Assembly (NCBI RefSeq): GCF_022234545.1
Contig: NZ_JAIEUI010000005.1
Span: 248,001-312,000 of the forward strand
Origin: Paenibacillus piscarius
GTDB taxonomy: Bacteria > Bacillota > Bacilli > Paenibacillales > Paenibacillaceae
Reading direction: 5' to 3'
Length of the DNA: 64,000 bases
This document shows, piece by piece, positions 1-7,127 of this stretch (positions are counted from its first letter, which is position 1; each line of letters opens with the position of its first letter). The translations under genes and the position numbers were made by a program. The notes beneath the pieces were generated by a model. It searched no databases, was not told the origin of the DNA, and was given only the letters and a program-made list of their open reading frames with translations.

Positions 1-1335
1 GAGCAGGTGCGGGAGCTTGCCGGCTGGCTGTCCGGCAAGGCGAAGGATTACACCTATAGCAGCTCCAGGCTCAGTCTGGAATATGAATCCGCCAGAGCTT
101 ACAAGGATAAGGCTTCAGGGGTCATTTATCTTGCCATGACTCCGGGCCACCAGAATTACATGATCTGGTTCCGCCCGGAAGTGGTTGAGATTGTAGACTG
201 GGCGGGAGATCCGGCTAAGGCGGTCATCCAGGAGGATGACGGAGTGCGGCTGTCCCCCCGCAAGTCGTTCGAGAAGTGGCGGCAGGTCGTCCAATCCACC
301 TCCCTTCCGTGGAAGGAGCAGCATCTCAACATTCTGCCCCAGCTCAAATCGATCTTGCGCGCCCAGACGGAGAACCAGCTCCGCCAGGCCGAAGAGCAGG
401 CGCTCCAGAATGCCCGCAGTCTCCGGCATAATGAACAGCGTTATTTGCAGCTGATGGAGCTATCGCCGGTGGCATTCCTGATGATTACTAATGAGGTCAT
501 CACCTATTGCAATAAGCAGGCACAGGATCTGCTGGCCGAAGAGAAGGGGAGCTCGCTGGTCGGGCAGCCGTTCATGGATTATGTCCAGGGGACCTCACGC
601 TCTAACCTGCAGCAGCATTTTATGGAAATAAGCCAGAATGTTACCCAGTTTGTGTCGGGTGAGGGCCAATTCTTGAGCGGGAAGGGCCGGATGTTGGAAT
701 TGCGCTTCAGCCTGGCCTCCGTTATTCATGGCGGCAAGCCGTCGGTTATGGCTGTCCTTAGCACCGGAGCTGCGACTGAAGCGAAGCGGGAAGCCTATGT
801 TGACGCAGCAACGCAGATGCAGAGCTATTTGACCACCGATTCCCTGACCGATCTGCCGAACCGGCAGGCACTGGAGAATGAACTGGACCAGCGCTGGAAC
901 GATCAGATGAATCTGCAGGAGCCGCTGCTGCTGCTGTCCATCGATATCGATGACTTCCATGCCTATAATGCCGTACACGGCTTAAAGGGCGGGGATCTGT
1001 GCATCCAGTCAGTAGCCGACGTACTGAATATTATCGGAATCAGCTATGGCGGGTTCGTAGCCCGGTTCAGCGGTGCGAACTTTATTCTGACGATGGCTGG
1101 AGCTTCTGCTGATCTGGCATCTGAGCTGGCAGAAGCGGTCCGTCAGGGTGTCTATGATCTGCAGATTCCCCGTGACCGGTTTGAAGAGGAGGGCGTAGTG
1201 ACCGTTAGCATAGGCGGCCTGCTGAAGGTGCCTGTTCCTTCTGACCGGCCGTCCGACTTCATTGCCAAAGCGGAGAGTGCGCTCTACCAGGCCAAGTCTG
1301 ACGGAAAGAACCAGGTGTCGTTCTATAGCATTTAA
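1..1335 (+). CDS. Phytochrome PHY-PAS-GGDEF sensor, 5' truncated by window edge
   Basis: The reading frame is open from base 1, so the gene starts outside the window and only its 3' part is present. The first ~100 residues resemble the C-terminal part of a bacteriophytochrome PHY domain, with the motifs WFRPE, WAGDP and SPRKSFEKW. A helical linker (about 110-145) leads into a PAS domain (about 145-260) and a C-terminal GGDEF domain (about 275-440) with DSLTDLPNR and DIDDFHAYN. The signature loop reads SGANF instead of GGDEF, so diguanylate cyclase activity is doubtful and the domain may act as a GTP or c-di-GMP sensor. The family is a light-responsive cytosolic signalling protein. A strong terminator follows immediately. 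Confidence 0.85.
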   Translation, partial: EQVRELAGWLSGKAKDYTYSSSRLSLEYESARAYKDKASGVIYLAMTPGHQNYMIWFRPEVVEIVDWAGDPAKAVIQEDDGVRLSPRKSFEKWRQVVQSTSLPWKEQHLNILPQLKSILRAQTENQLRQAEEQALQNARSLRHNEQRYLQLMELSPVAFLMITNEVITYCNKQAQDLLAEEKGSSLVGQPFMDYVQGTSRSNLQQHFMEISQNVTQFVSGEGQFLSGKGRMLELRFSLASVIHGGKPSVMAVLSTGAATEAKREAYVDAATQMQSYLTTDSLTDLPNRQALENELDQRWNDQMNLQEPLLLLSIDIDDFHAYNAVHGLKGGDLCIQSVADVLNIIGISYGGFVARFSGANFILTMAGASADLASELAEAVRQGVYDLQIPRDRFEEEGVVTVSIGGLLKVPVPSDRPSDFIAKAESALYQAKSDGKNQVSFYSI

Positions 1336-1349
1336 CATATTCAGCCAGA

Positions 1350-1386
1350 AGCCGGAGGTCTGCCGAGGACGCTCCGGCTTTTTTGA
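1350..1386 (+). terminator. Rho-independent terminator
   Basis: AGCCGGAG pairs with CTCCGGCT across a short loop and is followed by a run of T. It sits 15 bases after the stop of the phytochrome-like gene. Confidence 0.8.
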
Positions 1387-1542
1387 TTTTTGCGGAGTTA
1401 TTTGGCTTGCAGAATTCCTGTCCTATTCGTCCAATCCCCTGCAGATCCTATGCATACATTACAGAGTAACCCTTGCTGTTGTCGAGCCTCTTGTATTCAT
1501 CGTCCACATGGTCCACATTTCCAAGATTGGAGGTGTACCGCA

Positions 1543-2220
1543 GTGTCTGTAGAGAAGCATACGCTGGCCGCAGGAACTCCTTATGCTACGGCTTATTACG
1601 TCATCAACAGCGGGACTCCGGGACCTGTATTCATGATCATCTCGGGTGTTCATGGCAATGAGCCGGCAAGCAGCCGCGCTGCCCAGGGCATCGCCAGCCG
1701 GTTCAGCCGCGGAGACATGAGGCTTCGCCAGGGCAAGCTGATCATCGTTCCGCTGGTGAACCAGACCGCGCGGCGCAAAGGAATTCGCGGACAGCCCGAT
1801 CTGAACCGTACCTTCCCGCGCGGTCCCGGCAGCTCTGCCAGACATCCGCTGTCAGCGGCGTTATGGCAGCTTGTCTTGCGCTACCGCCCCTCCTGGGTGC
1901 TGGATCTGCATGAAGCGAACGGGCTGTCTCAGCTCAATCCGCAGCGGGTCGGCCAGAGCCTGATTATGAGCCCGGCCAGCCGGGCAGGGGGAGTGGCGAA
2001 GCAGATCATCAGGCGGACGAACCTGTCCATCTCCAATCAGGCTTACCACTTCAACCTGCGGCACCGGGAACGTGCCGGAACGTTCCGGATGGCCTGTCAG
2101 CGCCTGCTCGGCGCCAGAGCGGTTACGGTGGAGACCTGCTGGAGTCTGGATTATTCTTTTAGAATACAGATGCAGAGTGAGATCGTCCGGCAATTCCTGC
2201 GGGCGGCAGGGCTGATATAA
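1543..2220 (+). CDS. Aspartoacylase / succinylglutamate desuccinylase-like metallo-hydrolase
   Basis: This is a zinc-dependent amidohydrolase or carboxypeptidase-like protein of the M14/AstE-AspA superfamily, about 225 residues long. The HGNEP motif near residue 40 supplies the usual His and Glu zinc ligands. It is followed by DLNRTFP and LDLHE (the third zinc ligand His), in the order expected for the family. I chose the GTG at 1543 because GGAGGTG lies about 8 bases upstream and the peptide from there begins with family-like sequence; the upstream in-frame extension is Cys- and His-rich and looks non-coding. The substrate cannot be told from sequence. The coding end overlaps its own terminator. 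Confidence 0.8.
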   Translation: MSVEKHTLAAGTPYATAYYVINSGTPGPVFMIISGVHGNEPASSRAAQGIASRFSRGDMRLRQGKLIIVPLVNQTARRKGIRGQPDLNRTFPRGPGSSARHPLSAALWQLVLRYRPSWVLDLHEANGLSQLNPQRVGQSLIMSPASRAGGVAKQIIRRTNLSISNQAYHFNLRHRERAGTFRMACQRLLGARAVTVETCWSLDYSFRIQMQSEIVRQFLRAAGLI

Positions 2221-2243
2221 GGCGCCTGCCGCCCGCTTTTTCT
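2199..2243 (+). terminator. Terminator overlapping the preceding stop codon
   Basis: GCGGGCGGCAGG (2199-2210) pairs perfectly with CCTGCCGCCCGC (2225-2236), followed by TTTTTC. The left arm lies within the last codons of the aspartoacylase-like gene. Confidence 0.9.
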
Positions 2244-2264
2244 TCGCTGAGCTGAATTCTGAAA

Positions 2265-2306
2265 TTGACAGGTGTGGTTATAGTGTATATATTAGATATA
2301 TACATT
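2265..2306 (+). promoter_or_regulatory. SigA-type promoter with overlapping palindromic operator
   Basis: TTGACA (2265-2270) is separated by 17 bases from TATATT (2288-2293). A palindrome AGTGTA-N13-TACATT (2282-2306) covers the -10 region. It lies just upstream of a GntR/YtrA-type gene, so autorepression by that regulator is the natural reading. The base pattern is seen; the binding is inferred. Confidence 0.75.
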
Positions 2307-2342
2307 AAATACAAAGAACACAAAGGAAGCTGATACTGCTGA

Positions 2343-2723
2343 ATGAACATTCTGATATCAAGTACATCCGGCGAACCGATCTATGCCCAGATTGTCGGAC
2401 AGGTCCGCCAGATGATCCTGCAAGGCGAGCTGGTCTCGGGTACACCGCTCCCGTCGATCCGCTTGCTGGCGAAGGAGCTGCAAATTAGTGTCATCACCAC
2501 GAAGCGGGCTTATGAGGAGCTGGAGCGGGAGGGACTGATTAACTCGATTGTCGGTAAGGGATCGTTTGTCTCCGGGGCGGATCAGGAATATATCCGGGAG
2601 CAGAGGCTGCGGATGGTGGAAGGCAAGCTGAAGGAGATTATTGACGAGAGCAGACAGTTGGGAATGGAGTATGCCGAACTGGCAGAGATGCTGAAGCTGC
2701 TCTATGAGGAGGAACAGGAATGA
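2343..2723 (+). CDS. ytrA: GntR family regulator, YtrA subfamily
   Basis: At 126 residues this is a compact GntR regulator of the YtrA subfamily: an N-terminal winged helix (about 8-75, with PIYAQIVGQVR, LPSIRLLAKEL and TTKRAYEELEREG) plus a short helical dimerisation tail and no ligand domain. YtrA-type regulators repress the ABC transporter genes that follow them and are commonly relieved by cell-wall-active antibiotics. Here the stop overlaps the ATG of the ABC ATPase by 4 bases, which supports one operon. A palindrome over the promoter at 2282-2306 is the likely operator. Confidence 0.85.
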   Translation: MNILISSTSGEPIYAQIVGQVRQMILQGELVSGTPLPSIRLLAKELQISVITTKRAYEELEREGLINSIVGKGSFVSGADQEYIREQRLRMVEGKLKEIIDESRQLGMEYAELAEMLKLLYEEEQE

Positions 2724-3589
2724 GTAATGTCATCCAGTTAGATCATGTGACCAAGAGCTACGACCGGTTTGAGCTGAAGGATATTTCGCTATCCATCAAG
2801 GAAGGGTTCATTACCGGGCTGATCGGCCCGAACGGAGCGGGTAAGACCTCGTTAATCAAGATGATAATGGGCTTAATCGCGCAGGATCACGGGGATATCC
2901 TGGTCTTCGGCCAGAACAACCGGCAGGAGCAGGCGGCGATCCGGGGGCGGATCGGTTACGTCTCGGATGAGAGCTTCTACTATGAGAATATGACCGTGAA
3001 GCAGATGAAGAATATTATCGCTCCATTCTATCCCGCGTGGAACAATGATACATATCTTAAGCTTCAGGAGCTGTTCAAGCTGTCTCCGGGCAAGAGAATC
3101 AAGGATCTGTCCAAGGGGATGAAGATCAAATTTTCGCTCGCTGTAGCCTTATCCCATGGCGCCGATCTGCTGATCATGGATGAACCTACTTCGGGACTTG
3201 ATCCGATCTTCCGACGTGAGATGCTGGAGCTGCTAAGTGAGCATATCCAGGACGAGAAGAAGTCGATTCTGTTCTCTACTCACAACACTACCGATCTGGA
3301 CCGGATTGCCGACTATATTATATTCATTAATGAAGGACGGATTGTCTTCAACGAGATGAAGGAGAGTCTCAGTGAGCACTATCTGCTGGTCAAAGGCGGG
3401 AAGGAGCTGCTCGACCGGGATGTCCGGCGGTGGTTCGTGGGGCTGCGGGAGAACGGGCTGGGGTTCGAGGGCCTGATCAGCAACCGGGCGGAGGGCGAGC
3501 GTTACTTCAAGGACACGGCACTCTGCGAGACACCTACACTGGAAGAGATTATGTATTATACGGTAAAAGGGGACGAAGCCCATGCATAA
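2720..3589 (+). CDS. ABC transporter ATP-binding protein, YtrB/BcrA-like
   Basis: A 289-residue nucleotide-binding subunit. It has Walker A GPNGAGKTS near residue 38, signature LSKGMKIK, Walker B LLIMDEPTSGLD and the H-loop STHNTTDLDRI. About 70 residues after the ATPase core form the extra C-terminal part common in drug-efflux or cell-envelope ABC-2 systems. It overlaps the GntR gene upstream and the permease gene downstream, so the three form a translationally coupled regulator-ATPase-permease unit. Its partner is the membrane protein at 3582-4220. The transported substrate is unknown. Confidence 0.9.
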   Translation: MSNVIQLDHVTKSYDRFELKDISLSIKEGFITGLIGPNGAGKTSLIKMIMGLIAQDHGDILVFGQNNRQEQAAIRGRIGYVSDESFYYENMTVKQMKNIIAPFYPAWNNDTYLKLQELFKLSPGKRIKDLSKGMKIKFSLAVALSHGADLLIMDEPTSGLDPIFRREMLELLSEHIQDEKKSILFSTHNTTDLDRIADYIIFINEGRIVFNEMKESLSEHYLLVKGGKELLDRDVRRWFVGLRENGLGFEGLISNRAEGERYFKDTALCETPTLEEIMYYTVKGDEAHA

Positions 3590-4220
3590 TTCCATTGCGC
3601 TAATCCGCAAAGACTTCATGCTTACCCGGAAGTTCGCTTTGCTGCTGATTCCCTATTTTGTGCTTATGTTATATTCCAATGCACAAGCCTATACGGTATT
3701 CTCGTTGTTGCCGGCACTATTGCTCCTAATTAACGCTTGTACGATTGATATGCAGCATAACAATCAGAAATTCCTGGCCACTCTGCCTGTTCCCCGGCAA
3801 CGGCTGATTCAAGCCAAATATCTGACGATCATTCCGCTTTCACTGTTCAGCCTGCTCTGTACTCTACTGATGTATTATGCCGCGGTAACGATGGGCAAGC
3901 TGGATGAACCGCTGCGCTGGAGAGAGTTGGGGCTGATTACGGCGGTCATTCCGCTGCTGGCCGCATTCTATCTCCCGTTGTATTACTGGTTAGGGCAAAA
4001 AGGCATGCAGTTCGTCAATTTCATCTTTATGATGGCCATTATGCTGTGTTTCACTACATTTGGAAGCTTGAACAAAGAGTTTCCGGCTCTCGCTCAATGG
4101 GTTCAGGACGGCAAAACAGATAGTATGCTGCTCTACGTGATCGGCGGGCTCGCCTACCTGATCATTATTTATGCCTCCTGTCTAATTTCCACGCGGATAT
4201 ATATGAGCAAGGACATCTAA
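3582..4220 (+). CDS. ABC-2 type transporter permease
   Basis: A 212-residue integral membrane protein with about six hydrophobic segments, including FALLLIPYFVLMLYSN and LLYVIGGLAYLIIIYASC. It has the layout of ABC-2 permeases, with a cytosolic stretch after the second helix (DMQHNNQKFLATLPVPRQRL). It starts 8 bases inside the ATPase gene. Together with the ATPase it would form a half-size homodimeric or heteromeric transporter controlled by the YtrA-type regulator. No signal peptide is expected. Confidence 0.85.
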   Translation: MHNSIALIRKDFMLTRKFALLLIPYFVLMLYSNAQAYTVFSLLPALLLLINACTIDMQHNNQKFLATLPVPRQRLIQAKYLTIIPLSLFSLLCTLLMYYAAVTMGKLDEPLRWRELGLITAVIPLLAAFYLPLYYWLGQKGMQFVNFIFMMAIMLCFTTFGSLNKEFPALAQWVQDGKTDSMLLYVIGGLAYLIIIYASCLISTRIYMSKDI

Positions 4221-4303
4221 TAGAGCACCTAGAGCAGCGGAATGAATATTCAGCGCCGAACCCCAGCAGTCCATCGGATGCAGCAGGCGCTGGAACGATA
4301 GCA

Positions 4304-4483
4304 ACTGCATTATGTACATTAGAATACTGTAAAAAAGCCTTCAAAATGATCTATTGTATTCCGTACATTTGAATATCGAAAAAAGGCCCTTTTTCACCTA
4401 AAACTCAACTTTCTGCTGTATGAAATACAATAGAATCTCATTTTACGGCGAGCTTTGCACATTCTATTGCATGAAATACAATC
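4304..4483 (+). repeat. Four divergent copies of a ~24-bp intergenic repeat
   Basis: Copies are at about 4304-4325, 4350-4374, 4413-4437 and 4461-4483, with starts about 46-63 bases apart. Each is built around TTG(T/C)AT..(T/A)ACA(T/A)T and most end in GAAT. Three are followed by an A-rich or GGCCC-containing linker. The 4221-4585 gap holds no gene. Confidence 0.65.
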
Positions 4484-4516
4484 ACTAACTTCGTTGTTAT
4501 ATAGCAGTCGCATCAC

Positions 4517-4563
4517 AAAAATGACCTCAGCTTCCACTATACAGTGGCAGTCTGAGGTCATTC
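4517..4563 (-). terminator. Terminator of the minus-strand L7/L12-like gene
   Basis: AATGACCTCAG pairs with CTGAGGTCATT. On the minus strand the stem is followed by TTTTTG, so it ends transcripts of the gene at 4586-4948. Confidence 0.75.
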
Positions 4564-4585
4564 TTGTTGTTTTGTCCTAAAGCAC

Positions 4586-4948
4586 CTAACGGAAGTTCCC
4601 ACCCCGCTCCAGATTATCGATGAAGTCCTTCGCTTCCTTGAGCGTCAGATTGCGCGCTTCGCGCATCACCTTAATGGCCTGAATCTTCTTGCCTTCGGCC
4701 ATCAGCAGGCGGATTCTCCGTTCCAGATCCGGCGGCATTTCCGGGTTCTGCACGAACATCGGAACCGGTGCATCGCCGGTTCTGTTACTGGCTGGCGGAG
4801 CAGCCATTCCTCCGTATGCATCTCGTTGCATCAGGCGGGCTTCCAGCTCATTTACCCGCCGCTTGAGACTAAATACGCTCAGCATCAGCAATAACGCCAG
4901 CACCAGAGCCAGTACAGCGATGATATCAGAGGTTTGAATTTGATCCAT
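4586..4948 (-). CDS. Membrane-anchored protein with ribosomal L7/L12-like C-terminal domain
   Basis: This 120-residue protein has one N-terminal membrane helix (IIAVLALVLALLLMLSVFSL), a short coiled stretch and a Pro-rich linker. The C-terminal ~45 residues resemble the ribosomal protein L7/L12 C-terminal fold (AIKVMREARNLTLKEAKDFID). Such stand-alone L7/L12-like membrane proteins are common in Bacilli; their role is not established. The gene is monocistronic on the minus strand with its own terminator. Confidence 0.7.
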   Translation of the reverse strand: MDQIQTSDIIAVLALVLALLLMLSVFSLKRRVNELEARLMQRDAYGGMAAPPASNRTGDAPVPMFVQNPEMPPDLERRIRLLMAEGKKIQAIKVMREARNLTLKEAKDFIDNLERGGNFR

Positions 4949-5233
4949 AGACGTTAACTCCTTTCCTAATAATCTACTACCCGCGCATGAAAAGAATGAA
5001 CACTTCAGTACGGATTGTTGATTGTTTCCAGATTAGATTCTGATTAAGGTGGCCGGAACTGCGTTCAATGCAGCAGATGTCAACATCCGCAAGGGCTACC
5101 TGCAAGCCGTTTTCCCGCTGACATCCTATCATGTATATCGGCCATCCTGTGTTCGCCTCTTCCGTCAATAGTTTTCCTATTTACCAAAAATGAGATGAAA
5201 TGGTGTATAATTATGAAAAGGGAGGTGATTCTG

Positions 5234-5437
5234 ATGACTGAATTCCCTACTGGCGGTGGACACCCTGGACCCTCTATCTATTCGAATGATCCCGGCGGCC
5301 ACAAAGCCAACCATGACGTCAATGAACAGAAGCTTCATCGTGAAGGGCCTTTGGGATTCTGGCGGCAGATCTCTGATCTGTTAATTGCAGTAGGTGTTAT
5401 TGCTTTGATTATTGTTGTGATCATGTGGATCTTTTAA
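5234..5437 (+). CDS. Small single-pass membrane protein
   Basis: A 67-residue protein with a Gly/Pro/His-rich N-terminus and one C-terminal membrane helix (about 45-66, LLIAVGVIALIIVVIMWIF). The ATG at 5234 has GGGAGGTGATT 8-9 bases upstream, a near-perfect ribosome binding site, so this start is preferred over an upstream in-frame ATG. I do not recognise the family. Confidence 0.6.
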   Translation: MTEFPTGGGHPGPSIYSNDPGGHKANHDVNEQKLHREGPLGFWRQISDLLIAVGVIALIIVVIMWIF

Positions 5438-5514
5438 CGGAATAGATTGAACTTATGTTTTTTCTGCTATGGGACTGCCGTGACTCCAGAGAATGTTTGG
5501 CCCTCCGGCCGCTG

Positions 5515-5569
5515 TTGTATTTGGATTTCCTGATTAATACCACCTTTCATGGTTGAAATCCAAATACAA
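5515..5569. repeat. 15-bp perfect inverted repeat in a larger imperfect palindrome
   Basis: TTGTATTTGGATTTC (5515-5529) and GAAATCCAAATACAA (5555-5569) are perfect inverse copies around a 25-base centre. Weaker inverted matches extend outward, for example AGAATGTTTGG near 5490 against CCAAAATTCT near 5597. No T-run follows, so this is a structured repeat or MITE-like element rather than a simple terminator. Confidence 0.6.
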
Positions 5570-5684
5570 AGGCGGACGCTACCGCTCCTACAGTTCCAAA
5601 ATTCTCCTCCGCCACTTTTCCCTTTCAGTCTATTTTTAAGTTCAACCTAAAAAAACATCTCCAAATGATAGGGAGAGGGTCGAA

Positions 5685-6242
5685 ATGATATATCACCTGG
5701 CTGAGCGGGTGATTGAGACAGAGCGGTTACGGCTGCGCTTATTCAAGCCATCGGATGCAACAGATGTCAGCTATCATTGTAACAATTACAACATTTACAA
5801 GAGTACTTTGACCCTTCCGTATCCGTACCCGCTGGAGTGTGCGGTGGACTGGATCGCGAATCTTGAACAGAATTTTGATCAGGATAAGATGTATGACTTC
5901 GCAATCACTGACAAGACAGACGGCCGGTTATATGGAGCGATTGGGTTATCCAATCATCCGTCCCATCATAACGGGGAAATCGGGTATTGGATCGGTGAAG
6001 CCCATTGGGGGCACGGTTACGGAACCGAGGCTGCCCGGGCGGTTATTGAATTCGCTTTTGCAGAGAAGAAGTATCACAAGATCTATGCCCGGCATTTCGC
6101 CTCCAACCCGGCCTCAGGCAGAATTATGCAGAAATGCGGAATGACCTATGAAGGTACACTGAAAGATCAAGTACAAAAGATGAACTCCTATGAAGATTTG
6201 GTGTATTACGGAATCATTAATCCTGCTCATCCAAGCCAATAA
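5685..6242 (+). CDS. GNAT N-acetyltransferase, RimJ/RimL type
   Basis: A 185-residue GNAT acetyltransferase of the ribosomal-protein-alanine or aminoglycoside-acetyltransferase-like type. It carries the N-terminal ETERLRLR motif, IGYWIGEAHWGHGYGTEA (motif A, acetyl-CoA pyrophosphate loop, residues ~100-115) and KIYARHFASNPASGRIMQKCGM (motif B). GGGAGAGGG lies just upstream of the ATG. The acceptor substrate cannot be inferred, and it stands alone between a structured repeat and a convergent AraC gene. Confidence 0.88.
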   Translation: MIYHLAERVIETERLRLRLFKPSDATDVSYHCNNYNIYKSTLTLPYPYPLECAVDWIANLEQNFDQDKMYDFAITDKTDGRLYGAIGLSNHPSHHNGEIGYWIGEAHWGHGYGTEAARAVIEFAFAEKKYHKIYARHFASNPASGRIMQKCGMTYEGTLKDQVQKMNSYEDLVYYGIINPAHPSQ

Positions 6243-6266
6243 CCCTGGTCCGCTCTTCCTTCGCCA

Positions 6267-7082
6267 TCAGCCCTTTCCTCGATACTCACTGGGCGTTTGA
6301 CCTATGAACTTCTTGAACTGCCGCATGAAATGGACATCGTTCTCATAGCCGCAAATGGCGGAGATCTGGCTGACGGTATAGGTAGTATTCTTCAGTAAAT
6401 AGGAGGCATGGCCCAGCCGGTTAAGGATGATATCGCTGACCACCGGGATGCCGAAGATCTGCTTATAGATTTGCTGGAAGTAGGAGGTGCTCATGTTCAT
6501 CCGCTCCGCCAGGCCTTCGACAGAATACCAGGTGGAGGGGGAGCTGAGCACCTCATTTCTTAGGTTCAGGAACGCATCATAGTATTTGCTGACCGGCTGG
6601 CTGGCTTCCACATGATGCCGCATATCACTAAGCTTCATGAACAGGCCGCGCAGAATGGAGTCGAGTATCTCCAGGCGGAAGGTGCCGTTCTGCAGATTCT
6701 CCCAGTGCAGCTCATTCACTTTTCTGGTGATATAGAGCGGGTCATGGGCCTTCATCAAGGTATCCAGCGGAAGCTTCAAGCGGTCAAACCAGGCATCCGC
6801 ACCCTCCAGCTCAAAATGGAACCAGTCATGCACCAGCGGAAGCTCCGCATCCTTGTAGTAATAGTGGCTGTCTCTGTTATAGATGATGTAAGTATTCGGT
6901 TCAGCATATACACTCCGTGATTGAAGCCTCAGCTCCATTTTGCTCCGAAAGAACACAAAGACGTAATCGCCGGAGCCCTCCGGGCGGTCTATTGTCATGC
7001 CCTCGGGATGTATGACATTCGCACCGCACCGCTTCAGGGTAATCATAACCAATTCCGCCTTTTCGGATGATAGATCAGTCAT
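6267..7082 (-). CDS. AraC family transcriptional regulator
   Basis: At 271 residues it has an N-terminal cupin-like sensor half (about 1-165, with RSKMELRLQSRSV and YYYKDAELPLVHDWFHFEL) and a C-terminal double helix-turn-helix (about 175-270). The latter includes SVEGLAERMNMSTSYFQQIYKQ and VSQISAICGYENDVHFMRQFKKFIGQTPSEYR, the AraC signature. It is divergent from a GH2 glycosidase gene 45 bases away, which suggests control of that gene by a sugar-derived signal. Confidence 0.9.
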   Translation of the reverse strand: MTDLSSEKAELVMITLKRCGANVIHPEGMTIDRPEGSGDYVFVFFRSKMELRLQSRSVYAEPNTYIIYNRDSHYYYKDAELPLVHDWFHFELEGADAWFDRLKLPLDTLMKAHDPLYITRKVNELHWENLQNGTFRLEILDSILRGLFMKLSDMRHHVEASQPVSKYYDAFLNLRNEVLSSPSTWYSVEGLAERMNMSTSYFQQIYKQIFGIPVVSDIILNRLGHASYLLKNTTYTVSQISAICGYENDVHFMRQFKKFIGQTPSEYRGKG

Positions 7083-7127
7083 TAGATAGGATAAATCATT
7101 TTCTTTCCCGGGACAAGGGAGTACTCT

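Noticed and set aside
4304-4483. CRISPR array
   Set aside because: Copies are diverged and spacers differ in length and resemble each other; no cas genes are nearby.
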